This document shows positions 9,180 to 18,846 of a stretch of DNA of 64,000 bases, one piece after another (the stretch's first letter is position 1; every line of letters starts with the position of its first letter). The stretch covers positions 62,001 through 126,000 of the forward strand of contig DATCMI010000001.1 of assembly GCA_036563485.1 (NCBI GenBank). The letters run 5' to 3'. The notes under the pieces were generated by a model, which was not told where the DNA came from, did not search any database, and saw only the letters and a program-made list of their open reading frames with translations. Origin of the DNA: Sphingomicrobium sp. (GTDB taxonomy: Bacteria > Pseudomonadota > Alphaproteobacteria > Sphingomonadales > Sphingomonadaceae). The translations under genes were made by a program, and so were the position numbers.

Positions 9180-10460
9180 TTATGGGGCGCGGGTGAACAC
9201 CTTGCCCGCTCTCATCACGAACGCGATATTCCGCAGTGATCGGATGTCCTGCATTGGATCGCCGTGCACCGCGATAATGTCCGCGCTCTTACCGGGCTCG
9301 ATCGAGCCAATCTCTTTCTCAAGCCCCAGCAGTTCAGCGGCCGTCGTGGTTCCGGCACGCAGCGCCTGTTCCGGCGTCATCCCGTACCGGACGAGCAGCT
9401 CCAGCTCCTCTGCATTCGTGCCGGGCAACTCGAACGTGTCGCTCCCAAAGACGATCTTCACGGGCGTGCGGAGGGCACGGCGAAACGTCGCGACATGCTC
9501 CCGAACGGTATTGCCGATCTGTTCACGGCGACTGGCCGGTACCGGCGCGAAGATCTTGTTGTCGCGCCAAAGCTCGTACACCAGCAGCGTTGGCACGTAG
9601 TAGATGCCGCGTTTCGCCATCAGCTGGAACGTCGGCTCGGTAAGATAGAGCCCGTGTTCAATGGAATCGACGCCGACATCGATCGCAAGTCGTGCCGCTT
9701 CATCGCTATAGGTGTGAGCTGCGACCTTCACATGCGCGCGGTGCGCCTCCTCGACGATGGCGGCGAGTTCCTCCCGTGAGTAGTTCATCGAGCCGGTCAG
9801 AATGTCTTTGCGAAGCTCGCGCTTCTCAAAGGATTCCATGTAGACCTTGATGACGTCAGCTCCCTGGAAAATCAGGGTGCGGATCGCCTTGCGCACTTCG
9901 GTCGGCCCATCCGCGCTTTGCGACAGCGGCGGCAACGTGACGTAGGGAGAATAGCCGACCAGCCCGTAGGCTCCGGTTGCTGTAACTGGCCTGATTGCTG
10001 CGACGATCCGCGGGCCGGGTACGATTCCCTTCTCGATCGCCTCACGCAATGCGATGTCGGCGAAACCGGAGCCCTCATTGCCGAGGTCGCGGATCGTCGT
10101 GACTCCTCCGGCAAGAGTCTTCGCCGCATTGGCGCTCGCATAGATGGCGCGGTACTCGGGCGTTTCACGCAATGTCTGGGCGTCGGAGTCCCCGGCGTGC
10201 AGCGCGATGTGGGTGTGCGCGTCGATCAGCCCCGGAAGCACCGTTTCACGGGAGAGATCGATGACCGTTGCCCCCGCCGGGATCGGCACGCTTGACCCAA
10301 CCTCCGCGATGTCAGCGCCGCGCACGCGGATGACGACATTGCTTCTTGGCGGGTTTCGCCCGTCTATGAGGCGGCCAGCCTTGATGTAGATGTCAGATGG
10401 TGGCGCAGTCTGCGCCATCAGGGTCACGGCAGCGATCAAAGCGAACAGGATGCGAGTCAT
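9180..10460 (-). CDS. secreted amidohydrolase (imidazolonepropionase-like/prolidase-like)
   Basis: 426-residue metal-dependent hydrolase of the amidohydrolase superfamily. Metal ligands can be seen in order: DAHTHI (HxH), the later VKVAAHTYS His, SIEHGLY His, and the Asp in VFGSDTFELPG. The carboxylated-lysine region may be DVIKVYME. An N-terminal hydrophobic signal of about 17 residues ends near Ala-Gln, so it is periplasmic. Relatives include the COG1228 enzymes and Xaa-Pro/Xaa-Arg dipeptidases, so dipeptide or lactam hydrolysis is likely but the substrate is unproved. It is divergent from the DPP-IV-like peptidase, which may share peptide catabolism. Confidence 0.87.
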   Translation of the reverse strand: MTRILFALIAAVTLMAQTAPPSDIYIKAGRLIDGRNPPRSNVVIRVRGADIAEVGSSVPIPAGATVIDLSRETVLPGLIDAHTHIALHAGDSDAQTLRETPEYRAIYASANAAKTLAGGVTTIRDLGNEGSGFADIALREAIEKGIVPGPRIVAAIRPVTATGAYGLVGYSPYVTLPPLSQSADGPTEVRKAIRTLIFQGADVIKVYMESFEKRELRKDILTGSMNYSREELAAIVEEAHRAHVKVAAHTYSDEAARLAIDVGVDSIEHGLYLTEPTFQLMAKRGIYYVPTLLVYELWRDNKIFAPVPASRREQIGNTVREHVATFRRALRTPVKIVFGSDTFELPGTNAEELELLVRYGMTPEQALRAGTTTAAELLGLEKEIGSIEPGKSADIIAVHGDPMQDIRSLRNIAFVMRAGKVFTRAP

Positions 10461-10543
10461 GTCGACAAGCTAATCGCTACTTCTCGGCTTGCCCATGCGC
10501 ATCAACACGGTTTTGCTGAGAAACAAAGAAAGGCGATTCGAAA

Positions 10544-12802
10544 GTGTTCTTGCGTACCGCATACCTCGTTGCAGCCCTCGCCATAGCCGCGCCTGCAACG
10601 GCCAAAGATCTCACTCTTGACCGGGTGTTCCAAAGTCCATCGCTCGACGGCCCGGCACCGCGCCTTCCCCGCCTATCCCCCGACGGAAGAATCCTGGCGC
10701 TGCTCAGAAACCGTCCAGACGAACGCGACCGGTTCGACCTGTGGGCGATCGACACGACGACAGGCGCTGAGCGAATGCTTGTGGACTCCACCAAGCTCGG
10801 CGCTCCGGCCGCCTTGTCCGAAGCGGAGAAAATGCGTCGTGAACGACTGCGCATCGGCAACGTGCAAGGCATTGCCGATTTCGATTGGGCGCCGGACAGC
10901 CAATCCATCTTAGTGCCACTGAGCGGGGACCTGTATTTCGCGTCGGTGACCGGTACGACACGTCGTCTAACGAACACCGCCGAAACCGAGATGGAAGCGA
11001 ACGTGTCGAGTCGCGGCCGCTATGTGTCGTTCGTCCGCGATCGCAATCTTCACGTGCTCGATCTGGCTAGCGGCAAGGAGCGTGCGGTCACGAGTGATGG
11101 CGGCGGCACCGTCACCTGGGGGACTGCGGAGTTCGTCGCTCAAGAGGAAATGGGTCGCTACCGCGGCACTTGGTGGGCACCCGACGACAGCCGGATTGCC
11201 GTCCAGCGCACCGACGACGCTCCGCTTCAGATTGTCACTCGGACGGCCATCGGCGCTGGCGGCGCGAGTTCGTTCGACCAGCGTTACCCGGTGGCCGGCA
11301 CAGCCAATGCCGAAGTGCAACTTTGGTTGGTGGGGCCAGACGGATCAAACCCGGTGAAGGCAGACATCGCCGTCGGCCCCGAATCCTACCTCTCCCGCGT
11401 CGACTGGGCGCCCGATGCGTCCGCTCTCTACGTGCAGCGGCAGGACCGTCTTCAGACCCGTCTGGACATGCTGCGCGTCGATCCGCGCACCGGCGCCAGC
11501 CAGCTTGTCTTCAGCGAGCAGGCCAAGCCCCGCAGTTGGGTCAACCTTTCCGACGCCTTTCGTCCGCTCAATGACGGGAGCCTGATCTGGTGGTCGGAGC
11601 GTGATGGTCACGGCCATCTCTACCGCTGGCGCGGCGGCACTTGGACGCAGCTGACAACAGGTCCGTGGGAGGTCGCCGAACTGCTCGCCGTCGATGAACG
11701 GCAGCACCGCCTCTATTTTTCGGGAAACCGCGAAACGCCGCTTGAGCGGCAAATCTATTCGCTCGACTATGACAATCCCACCCAAGTCACTCGCCTGACG
11801 GAACAAGGCTGGTGGAACGCCGCCGTGATGGACCGCACGGGCCAACGGATGATCGTTACCCGCTCCAATCCTGACCAGCCGCCGCAAACCTACCTTGCCG
11901 ATAATTCAGGAAAGCGCCTTCTGTGGGTCGAGCGGAATGAGTTGTCAGCGCGCCACCCCTATGCGTCTTATCTCAACAGCCATCGCCCAACCCGCTTCGG
12001 CACGATCAAGGCGGCAGACGGCAGTGAACTTTACTGGGAGATGATCACGCCTCCGCTGGTTCCCGGCAGAAAGTACCCGGTGTTCTTCCAGCATTACGGC
12101 GGGCCGACCGCCCAGCAGGTTCGTCGCGCCTGGATGGGCGCCCTTCCACAGTATCTCGTCGACCGCGGGTGGATATTCTTCCAGATCGACAATCGCGGCT
12201 CGGCAAATCGCGGAAAAGCTTTCGAGGATCAGATCTGGCGCCGCCTGGGCGGGGTCGAAGTCGAGGACCAGATCGCCGGGGCCAAGTGGCTGCAAAGCCA
12301 GAAGTTCGTCGATCCGCGTCGTATCGCGACGTACGGGTGGTCGTACGGCGGATTCATGACCCTGAAGATGCTGGAAGCTGCGCCGGGGCTTTTCGCCGCC
12401 GGCGTCTCCGGCGCGCCCGTAACAAGCTGGCGTCTCTACGACACCCACGCAACGGAACGTTATCTTGGCGATCCTCGGGCCGACACGGGTCCGTATCTTA
12501 AGACTGACCCGATCAACCACGTCAGCGCGATTTCAGACCCGCTGCTGCTGATCCACGGCATGTCCGACGACAATGTCGCGCTCGAACATTCGACCTCGTT
12601 GATGGCCAAGCTGCAGGAGTCCAAGATTCCGTTCGACGTGATGCTCTATCCCGGCATGACCCACCGGATCACCGGTGAAGGTCCGCAGGTCCATTTGTGG
12701 CGAACGATCGAAGAGTTCCTCGACGAAAACGTCAGGCAAAAGGACGCCGCCACTAAAGCTCGGCGGTGGCGGTCCCGAACGCAGGAATCGAGCCGTCGTT
12801 AG
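10544..12802 (+). CDS. S9 family prolyl oligopeptidase, dipeptidyl peptidase IV-like
   Basis: 752 residues: signal peptide (about 1-20), an N-terminal beta-propeller of the DPPIV_N type, and a C-terminal alpha/beta hydrolase domain. The catalytic triad is Ser600 in GWSYGG, Asp675 in MSDDN, and His707 in GMTHR. The propeller has AQEEMGR, matching the Glu-Glu motif that anchors the substrate amino terminus in DPP-IV, so removal of Xaa-Pro/Xaa-Ala dipeptides is expected. The start is GTG, preceded by GAAAGG. Probably periplasmic. Divergent from the amidohydrolase, with about 80 bases between for both promoters. Confidence 0.93.
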   Translation: MFLRTAYLVAALAIAAPATAKDLTLDRVFQSPSLDGPAPRLPRLSPDGRILALLRNRPDERDRFDLWAIDTTTGAERMLVDSTKLGAPAALSEAEKMRRERLRIGNVQGIADFDWAPDSQSILVPLSGDLYFASVTGTTRRLTNTAETEMEANVSSRGRYVSFVRDRNLHVLDLASGKERAVTSDGGGTVTWGTAEFVAQEEMGRYRGTWWAPDDSRIAVQRTDDAPLQIVTRTAIGAGGASSFDQRYPVAGTANAEVQLWLVGPDGSNPVKADIAVGPESYLSRVDWAPDASALYVQRQDRLQTRLDMLRVDPRTGASQLVFSEQAKPRSWVNLSDAFRPLNDGSLIWWSERDGHGHLYRWRGGTWTQLTTGPWEVAELLAVDERQHRLYFSGNRETPLERQIYSLDYDNPTQVTRLTEQGWWNAAVMDRTGQRMIVTRSNPDQPPQTYLADNSGKRLLWVERNELSARHPYASYLNSHRPTRFGTIKAADGSELYWEMITPPLVPGRKYPVFFQHYGGPTAQQVRRAWMGALPQYLVDRGWIFFQIDNRGSANRGKAFEDQIWRRLGGVEVEDQIAGAKWLQSQKFVDPRRIATYGWSYGGFMTLKMLEAAPGLFAAGVSGAPVTSWRLYDTHATERYLGDPRADTGPYLKTDPINHVSAISDPLLLIHGMSDDNVALEHSTSLMAKLQESKIPFDVMLYPGMTHRITGEGPQVHLWRTIEEFLDENVRQKDAATKARRWRSRTQESSRR

Positions 12803-12829
12803 TGACGCCACTGTGTAATGCGAGGAGGA

Positions 12830-13012
12830 TCAGAGCCAAGCGCGCTTGAGCGCGCAGACCGCGTGGCCGATCATCAGCAGCGAAGGCATCAGGGCCATCG
12901 TCAGCATGTTCGGCTGGGGAGCCGGCAGCGCGTCGGCGACGGCAGCGGCGCGGTCGATGAGGATGAGGACGAGGGCGGCGGCGAGCACCGGGTAAGCTAA
13001 GACGCGATACAT
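12830..13012 (-). CDS. small membrane protein, 60 residues
   Basis: Open frame starting ATG with AAGG about 9 bases upstream. The product has a hydrophobic segment near residues 6-20 (YPVLAAALVLILI) and another near 36-48 (MALMPSLLMIGHAV), so it would be a two-helix inner-membrane protein or a signal/anchor protein. The frame is open further upstream, but that region has no good start. No family is recognised. The small size and modest ribosome site leave some doubt. Confidence 0.5.
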   Translation of the reverse strand: MYRVLAYPVLAAALVLILIDRAAAVADALPAPQPNMLTMALMPSLLMIGHAVCALKRAWL

Positions 13013-13126
13013 GGGACGAAACCTTGGGTTGCGTTGGCAATGCTCGCCTATTGGGGCCCGATCGTTGCGCGGCGGTGCTCCGACTTCAGGAGAATTGTTG
13101 CGATTGTGACGGGGGCGCGGGGCGCC

Positions 13127-13158
13127 AAAAGAAAAGGGCCGCGCAAGGCGGCCCTTTT
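13127..13158 (-). terminator. rho-independent terminator after clpP
   Basis: Perfect 11-bp stem with arms at 13132-13142 and 13148-13158 around a GCAAG loop. Read on the clpP strand it is GC-rich and ends in TTTTCTTTT. It lies 44 bases beyond the clpP stop, and could also stop transcription from the other side. Confidence 0.85.
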
Positions 13159-13201
13159 GCAATGACAGGTAGGAGGCCCCGGTTATCGCCGGGAACCAGC
13201 C

Positions 13202-13858
13202 TTATGCCGGGGTCACGTCCCCGGCACCGGTGCCGCCATCCTCGCCGGCTGCCGGGCGGGTGTCGAAAACCTCGTCGATGAGGCCGAACGCCTTGGCCTC
13301 GTCCGCTTCGAGGAACTTGTCGCGGTCCATCGCCTTCTCGATCTCCTCGAGCGGCTGGCCGGTATATTTGGCGTAGAGGGAATTGAGGCGGCTGCGCATG
13401 CGCAGGATCTCGCGCGCCTGGATCTCGATATCCGCGGCCATGCCCTGGGCGCCGCCCGAGGGCTGATGGATCATGATGCGGCTGTTGGTCAGCGCGACGC
13501 GCATCCCAGGTTCACCGGCGGCGAGCAGGAAGCTGCCCATCGAGGCGGCCTGACCGATGCAGACGGTGCTGATCTTCGGCCGGATGTACTGCATGGTGTC
13601 GTGGATCGCGAGACCGGCCGTCACCACGCCGCCCGGCGAGTTGATGTACATGAAGATGTCCTTCTTCGGGTTCTCGGACTCGAGGAAGAGCAGCTGGGCA
13701 GTGATCAGCGAGGACATATGGTCCTCGATCGGACCCGTGATGAAGACGATCCGCTCGCGCAGCAGCCGCGAATAGATGTCGAAGCTGCGTTCGCCCCGGT
13801 TCGACTGTTCGATGACGATAGGGACGAGCTGCGAAACGATGTCTTGGTGATCAATCAC
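13202..13858 (-). CDS. clpP: ATP-dependent Clp protease proteolytic subunit
   Basis: 218-residue ClpP. The catalytic triad can be placed: Ser106 in GQAASMGSF, His131 in MIHQPSGG, Asp180 in MDRDKF. It forms the tetradecameric peptidase chamber that works with ClpX or ClpA. The start is GTG with GAGGA about 10 bases upstream. It has a short C-terminal extension rich in Gly/Ala ([12 protein letters not shown]) beyond the E. coli protein. clpX is not adjacent downstream here, because transcription ends at the terminator, so the usual clpP-clpX pairing is broken. Confidence 0.98.
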   Translation of the reverse strand: MIDHQDIVSQLVPIVIEQSNRGERSFDIYSRLLRERIVFITGPIEDHMSSLITAQLLFLESENPKKDIFMYINSPGGVVTAGLAIHDTMQYIRPKISTVCIGQAASMGSFLLAAGEPGMRVALTNSRIMIHQPSGGAQGMAADIEIQAREILRMRSRLNSLYAKYTGQPLEEIEKAMDRDKFLEADEAKAFGLIDEVFDTRPAAGEDGGTGAGDVTPA

Positions 13859-13914
13859 GGGAATGAAGTCCTCTTTTGCCTGTCACCACTACATCGGCGC
13901 GAACGCGCAAAGGT

Positions 13915-14856
13915 TCAAGCGGGCTCGCCGGGCGCGGGATGGGCGAGATAGGCCAGGCGTCGGACTTCGCGGCGCCCACGCGTGACGGTGTCGAGGATCA
14001 GGCCGGCGAAGAAGCATAGCACGGCGATGATGGTCATGCCGGTGACCAGGATGGCGGTCGGGAAGCGGGGAACGAGGCCCGTCCGCATGTAGGTGACGAC
14101 GAGCGGCGCTGCCAGGATCAGCGCGGCGACGATCAGAAGCGCGCCGATGCTGCCGTAGAAAAGGGTCGGCCGCTCGATGCGGTACAATGTGCCAATCGTC
14201 TTGAGAATGCGCCAGCCGTCGCCGTAGGTCGACAGCTTCGAGTGCGACCCTTCGGGGCGCGCGGCATAGACGGTTTCGACCTCGCCGACGGGCATCCTGA
14301 GCTCGAGCGCGTGGACGCTCATCTCCGTCTCGATCTCGAAACCCTGGCTGAGCACCGGAAAGCTCTTCACGAAGCGGCGCGAGAAGACGCGGTAGCCGGA
14401 AAAGATGTCGTTGAAGCTGCGCCCGAACAGGCCGGAAAGAAGGCCGGTGAACAGCTTGTTCCCGATCACATGGCCGCCGCGATAAGCATCCTTGCGCTCG
14501 TGCCGCCGAGTGCCGACGACCATGTCGAGCTGGTCGGTCACGAGCATGTCCACCATGGCCGGGGCGGCGGCGGAATCGTAGGTCAGGTCGCCGTCGGCCA
14601 TGATGTAGACGTCGGCGTCGATGTCGGCGAACATCCGGCGGACGACATGGCCCTTGCCCTGCTGCCGTTCCGTGCGGACCACGGCGCCCGCGGCGGCCGC
14701 GACCTCTCGGGTGCGATCGCGGCTGTTGTTGTCGTAAACGTAGACGGTGGCGCCTGGCAGCGCGGCGCGGAAGCCAGCTACCGTTTGGGCGATCGCCGCT
14801 TCCTCGTTGTAGCAGGGCAACAGGACGGCGACCCGCGTCTCTCCGGCGCTGGTCAT
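13915..14856 (-). CDS. GT2 family glycosyltransferase, membrane-anchored
   Basis: 313 residues. The N-terminal GT-A domain has LLPCYNEEAAI and the metal-binding acidic motif MADGDLTYD. Two hydrophobic segments follow at about residues 230-255 and 265-290, near the C terminus. This layout is that of dolichol-phosphate-mannose-synthase-like or bactoprenol glycosyltransferases that move a sugar from a nucleotide donor to polyprenyl phosphate at the inner membrane. It is isolated from the polysaccharide locus on the right. The acceptor is unknown. Confidence 0.85.
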   Translation of the reverse strand: MTSAGETRVAVLLPCYNEEAAIAQTVAGFRAALPGATVYVYDNNSRDRTREVAAAAGAVVRTERQQGKGHVVRRMFADIDADVYIMADGDLTYDSAAAPAMVDMLVTDQLDMVVGTRRHERKDAYRGGHVIGNKLFTGLLSGLFGRSFNDIFSGYRVFSRRFVKSFPVLSQGFEIETEMSVHALELRMPVGEVETVYAARPEGSHSKLSTYGDGWRILKTIGTLYRIERPTLFYGSIGALLIVAALILAAPLVVTYMRTGLVPRFPTAILVTGMTIIAVLCFFAGLILDTVTRGRREVRRLAYLAHPAPGEPA

Positions 14857-14879
14857 CCCCCTGCCCGGCCCTACCCGGC

Positions 14880-16523
14880 TTACTTGCTCTTCTTCGCCGG
14901 AGCCTTCTTGGCTGCCGGCTTGTCGGAAGCCGTGGCCGCCGCCTTGTTCGCCGGCTCGCTCTTCAGCGGCTTGGCGGGCTTGGGCGCTTCGGAAGCCTCT
15001 TCGGTGAGCTTGACCTTGTCAGCGGCCGGTTTGCCCTTTGGGGCCTTAGCCGGCTTCGTGCCAACCTTGTCGCCAGCGTTGGCTTCGGGAGCCGGAGCTT
15101 CGTCAGCCTTGGCCTTCTTGCCGCCCGCCTTCTTGGCTTTCGCCGGAGCTGCATGGTCATGGCCGCAACCAGGGCCGTGGACGTGGCCTTCTTCGCTCTC
15201 GAGGTCGGCTTCAAGCTGCTCGCGCGTCGCTTCGCGATCGCTGATCTCGGCCTTGCCGAACAGGAAATCGACGACCTTGTCCTCGTAGAGCGGCGCGCGC
15301 AGCTGGGCTGCGAACATCGGCTCCTGCTGGACGAGCTGGAGGAAGCGCTTCTGGTCCTCGCCCTGATATTGCTGGGCGGCCTGCATGATCAGCCCGCGCA
15401 TTTCCTGCTCGCTGACCTCGACACCATTGGCGGCGCCGATTTCGGAAAGCAGCAGTCCGAGCCGCACGCGGCGCTCGGCAATCTTGCGATAATCGCCCGA
15501 TTCCTGCTCGATCTCGGCGAGCGCAGCCTGCGGGTCGTCTTCGTGGCTCGCCTCGTGGCGGAGCTGGTTGAGGATGTTCTCATATTCCGCATCGACCATC
15601 GATTCCGGCACCGGGAAGTCATGGCGCGCCGCGAGCTGGTCGAGCAGCTGGCGCTTCATGTGGGTGCGGGTCAGGCCGTTGAGCTCCTGCTCGAGCTGGC
15701 CGCGGATCAGGCCCTTCAGCTGCTCCAGGTCGTTGAGGCCGAGGTTTTTCGCGAAGTCATCGTCGACCTTGGTCTCACCCGCGGTCTTCACTGCCTTGAC
15801 GGTGATCGCGAAGACCGCGTCCTTGCCCTTCAGGTTTTCGACGGGATAATCTTCGGGGAAGGTCACGTTCAGCTCGCGGCTTTCGCCGCCCTTGGCGCCG
15901 ACCAACTGGTCTTCGAAGCCGGGGATTAGGCGGCCCGAACCGAGCTCGAGCGACATGTCCTCGCCCTTGCCGCCTTCGAACGGCGTGCCGCCGACGCTGC
16001 CTTCGAAATCGATGACGACGAGGTCGCCCATCTTCGCCGCGTACTTGGCCGGAGCGTCTTCCCAATTCTTGTTCTGGCTCGCGAGCTGCTCGACCTGTTG
16101 GTCGACGGCGCTCTCGTCCGGAGCGACGGTCAGCCGCTCGAGCTTGATGTCCTCGATCTGGGCGGTCGGAACTTCGGGCAGTGCTTCGAGGCTGACGCTG
16201 ACTTCGGCGTCCTTGCCCGGCTCATAACCCTCTTCGAGCTTGACCTGCGGCTGCAGCGCCGGACGGACATTCTTCTCGGCGAGCAGCTGCTGGACGCTGT
16301 CCTGAACCGCGCCTTCGAGTGCCTGCTGCTGGAGTGCGTCGCCGTGCATCTTCTTGATCAGGTTCGGCGGCACCTTGCCGGGGCGGAAGCCGGGCATGCG
16401 GACCTGCGGCGCCAGCCGCTTCACTTCCTGTTCCACTCGCGCCTCGATGTCCTTGGCGGGAATGGTCAGCATGAAGCCGCGCTTCAGGCCCTCGTTCTGC
16501 GTCTCGACCGTCTTGATGCTCAC
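14880..16523 (-). CDS. tig: trigger factor with extended C-terminal tail
   Basis: 547 residues: ribosome-binding N-terminal domain (about 1-110), FKBP-type PPIase domain (about 150-235, with GSVGGTPFEGG), then the C-terminal chaperone domain to about residue 440. It assists folding of nascent chains at the ribosome exit tunnel and has peptidyl-prolyl isomerase activity. The last 100 or so residues are an extra low-complexity tail rich in Lys, Ala and Pro, beginning with a His-rich GHVHGPGCGHDH stretch. Typical trigger factors are about 430 residues, and such tails are common in sphingomonads. The GTG start has AGGA just upstream; the frame runs on through the tRNA-Leu, which cannot be coding. 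Confidence 0.96.
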   Translation of the reverse strand: MSIKTVETQNEGLKRGFMLTIPAKDIEARVEQEVKRLAPQVRMPGFRPGKVPPNLIKKMHGDALQQQALEGAVQDSVQQLLAEKNVRPALQPQVKLEEGYEPGKDAEVSVSLEALPEVPTAQIEDIKLERLTVAPDESAVDQQVEQLASQNKNWEDAPAKYAAKMGDLVVIDFEGSVGGTPFEGGKGEDMSLELGSGRLIPGFEDQLVGAKGGESRELNVTFPEDYPVENLKGKDAVFAITVKAVKTAGETKVDDDFAKNLGLNDLEQLKGLIRGQLEQELNGLTRTHMKRQLLDQLAARHDFPVPESMVDAEYENILNQLRHEASHEDDPQAALAEIEQESGDYRKIAERRVRLGLLLSEIGAANGVEVSEQEMRGLIMQAAQQYQGEDQKRFLQLVQQEPMFAAQLRAPLYEDKVVDFLFGKAEISDREATREQLEADLESEEGHVHGPGCGHDHAAPAKAKKAGGKKAKADEAPAPEANAGDKVGTKPAKAPKGKPAADKVKLTEEASEAPKPAKPLKSEPANKAAATASDKPAAKKAPAKKSK

Positions 16524-16570
16524 GTGTCCTAATCCTGAAAAAGTCTGCGGTTCGGGTAGCTGTGCGTGGA

Positions 16571-16612
16571 TTTCGTTCCTCGCCTGTCCCCCGGACAGGC
16601 TACGGAACGAAA
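16571..16612. repeat. long imperfect inverted repeat between tig and tRNA-Leu
   Basis: Outer arms TTTCGTTCC (16571-16579) and GGAACGAAA (16604-16612) pair exactly. An inner pair GCCTGTCC/GGACAGGC continues the hairpin with small mismatched bulges. It directly abuts the encoded CCA end of tRNA-Leu. It could be a processing or termination structure, or one copy of a dispersed palindrome. Confidence 0.7.
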
Positions 16613-16697
<85 letters not shown>

Positions 16698-16793
16698 GCG
16701 GCCACCCGAAGGTGCGGCGGCCTATAACAGGCATGGCCGCGTGGGCAACTCTTCGCTTGAGGGAACGTTCGTCGGCGAAAGGAGAAACCCACG

Positions 16794-16973
16794 ATGCAGC
16801 AGCTTCCCGAAGAGCCGACCACCAATCCCGCGCCCGACACGCCGGAGCCTTCGCAACCGGGCCAGCCGATCGAGCCGCCCGCCGAGGAGCCTGGGCAGAT
16901 GCCGAACATCGACGTCCCCTCCCCGGCCTCGCCCGGCACTGCCCCGTCCGGGCCGATCTCTCCCGTCGGTTAG
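16794..16973 (+). CDS. 59-residue proline-rich small protein
   Basis: ATG preceded by AAGGAGA at good spacing. The product starts MQQLPEEPTT and is rich in Pro, Glu and Ser to its end SPVG, with no hydrophobic segment, so it is probably disordered. No domain is recognised; short Pro-rich proteins of this kind are annotated as hypothetical in sphingomonads. It is convergent with the lipoprotein gene on the other strand, overlapping by a few bases at the stops. Confidence 0.6.
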   Translation: MQQLPEEPTTNPAPDTPEPSQPGQPIEPPAEEPGQMPNIDVPSPASPGTAPSGPISPVG

Positions 16974-17602
16974 CTGCCGCGGAGGGCAGCTGAGGCGACG
17001 ATCGCTTCGAAGTCGGGAAGCGCTGCTTCGTAATAATGCGAACGGGCGGCGTCGTAGAGGATCAGGTACAGACGGCCGTTGACCACGGCGCCGACCGCAC
17101 GGCCCTTACGCCACAGTTCGTCGCCGTCGAGATGCTCATAGTCGAACTGGAAGCCGTTGGTGCCGAGGAACGGCCGCGGCTTAATCCCGAGAGTGCGGAA
17201 CTCGAGGGCCCCGGCGCGGACCCGGAACAGGCTTTCGATCATCGCCGTGATTTCGGGCGGCGTCATGTCCGACCGGAAGACGGGCACCTGCTGGTCGTCG
17301 GAGCGGCGCTGGTAGACCACGGCCTGATTGTTCTTGAGTCCGCTGACGAACATGATGCCGTCGAGCACCGGCCCGTTGAGCGTCCAATCCTCGACCGCGC
17401 GGACGTCCCAGAAGCGGTTGGTGCGATAGCGGTTCCATGGCCGCGGCGCGACGACGGTCAGCGTATCGTCGCCCACGGACACGCGACGGACATTGACCGC
17501 GGAATATGAGCTGAAACCGTAGCCGCTGTCGCCACCGACGGTGGAGCAGGCGGAAAGGCTGACGGCGCTAAGCAGCAAGGCAGCCGAGAAAAGACGTTTC
17601 AC
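16970..17602 (-). CDS. lipoprotein of unknown function
   Basis: 210 residues, starting at a GTG with AGGAGG 7 bases upstream. The N terminus is a lipoprotein signal ending LSACS, with the lipidated Cys near residue 19. The mature part is an alpha/beta-looking globular protein without a recognisable catalytic motif. It is the last gene of a three-gene run: lipoprotein, M48 protease (11 bases upstream of this start), then this. The context suggests an envelope role tied to the protease. Its frame continues upstream to 17638, which is unlikely to be used. Confidence 0.8.
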   Translation of the reverse strand: MKRLFSAALLLSAVSLSACSTVGGDSGYGFSSYSAVNVRRVSVGDDTLTVVAPRPWNRYRTNRFWDVRAVEDWTLNGPVLDGIMFVSGLKNNQAVVYQRRSDDQQVPVFRSDMTPPEITAMIESLFRVRAGALEFRTLGIKPRPFLGTNGFQFDYEHLDGDELWRKGRAVGAVVNGRLYLILYDAARSHYYEAALPDFEAIVASAALRGS

Positions 17603-17613
17603 TCTGATCCTCC

Positions 17614-18846
17614 TCAACCGACCATCTGCCGCACCCACGCCGCGTCGGGTGCGTTCGGGCTCATGGTAAGATATTTGGTGAAGGCCGCCTTCGCTTCTGC
17701 AGTCCGGCCCTTCTTCATCAGGAAGATGCCGTGCCAGCGCCAGGCGTCGGCGGGCGCGTCCGGATAGACGACGGCGGCGGCATAGCTTTGCGCGGCGCGG
17801 ACGTCGTCGCCCTGGTGGACGCGGTTGCGCAGGCGCCAGACTTCGCCCTCGTAGAAGCGGAGCAGCCCGTTCCAGCCATCCTGGGCGAGCGTCTGGATCA
17901 GATATTGGCTGGCGCCCGGGTCGTTGAGCTTGACCTGGTCGTCAAGCAGGGTCTGCCGGATCGGCCCGATCGTCGAAAGATAGCGGGCGCGGCGATCGTC
18001 GTAGCGCTTGCCCGGCATCGTAACCTCGGCAGCGTCGGCGCGAAGGTCGGCCATCCGCGTTTCCGGCGCAGGGTGGGACGCGAACAGGTCGAAGCCGCGG
18101 TCGCGATACTTGCCGCGATAGCGCGCACTCGCCTGCTGCTCGCCGATCAGCTGCTGCCAGATGTTCGCCATCTCCACCGGCGGGTAACCGGCGTTTTCCA
18201 GAAGCTTGGCGCCCATCGCGTCCGCCTCCGCCTCCATGCCGCGGCTGTAGCGGAACAGCGACAGCAGGGTGCCGAGCTGCGCGAGCTGCACATAGTCGCC
18301 GAGATAGGCGCCGGCAGCGCCGCCGCCGATACCCGCGAGCATCGAGCCGACCGCGAAGATGTCGGTCTTGCGCTTCTGGTCGCGGTAGGAGCGGATGATG
18401 TGGCGGCGCAGGAAGTGGCCGGCTTCGTGGGCGATGACGCCCGCGAGCTGCGCTTCATTGCGCATGCGCAGAAGCAGGCCCGAAAAGACGATCGCGAAGC
18501 CCGTCGGGAACATCATCGCGTTGAATTCCGGCACGCGTGCCAGATAGATGCGGAAATCCTTCGCGGCTGGGCCGCCGACATCGCCGATCAGGTTCTGCAA
18601 ATAGCCGGTGATCGCCGGATCCTTGATCAGCAGGTTGGAGCCGGAAATCTCTTCCTCGACCCGCTCCATCTCCTGCCACAGGCCGATCTCGTCCCGTTCG
18701 GTCGGCTTATAGTTCGGGCCGACCAGCGGGACCATCTCGGACGGACGTACGCGCGCCTGAGCGACGCCGGTGTGGAGAGTGGCCGCCGCGATGCCGCCGC
18801 CGATCAGCAGCGAACGGCGGCTGATTTCAGCGCAACGCATGCACAT
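17614..18846 (-). CDS. M48 family metalloprotease with C-terminal TPR-like region (BepA-like)
   Basis: 410 residues. An N-terminal twin-arginine-type signal (ISRRSLLIGGG plus Ala-rich stretch) indicates export. The zinc site is HEAGH at residues 140-144, with the third ligand likely in EAEADAMG about 60 residues later. The C-terminal 120 residues look like TPR helices (mentioning SYAAAVVYPDAPAD and KAAFTKYLTMSP). BepA/YfgC-type proteases have this layout and check outer-membrane protein assembly. The start ATG overlaps the TGA of the upstream lipoprotein gene, so the pair is coupled. A start two codons later is also possible. Confidence 0.88.
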   Translation of the reverse strand: MCMRCAEISRRSLLIGGGIAAATLHTGVAQARVRPSEMVPLVGPNYKPTERDEIGLWQEMERVEEEISGSNLLIKDPAITGYLQNLIGDVGGPAAKDFRIYLARVPEFNAMMFPTGFAIVFSGLLLRMRNEAQLAGVIAHEAGHFLRRHIIRSYRDQKRKTDIFAVGSMLAGIGGGAAGAYLGDYVQLAQLGTLLSLFRYSRGMEAEADAMGAKLLENAGYPPVEMANIWQQLIGEQQASARYRGKYRDRGFDLFASHPAPETRMADLRADAAEVTMPGKRYDDRRARYLSTIGPIRQTLLDDQVKLNDPGASQYLIQTLAQDGWNGLLRFYEGEVWRLRNRVHQGDDVRAAQSYAAAVVYPDAPADAWRWHGIFLMKKGRTAEAKAAFTKYLTMSPNAPDAAWVRQMVG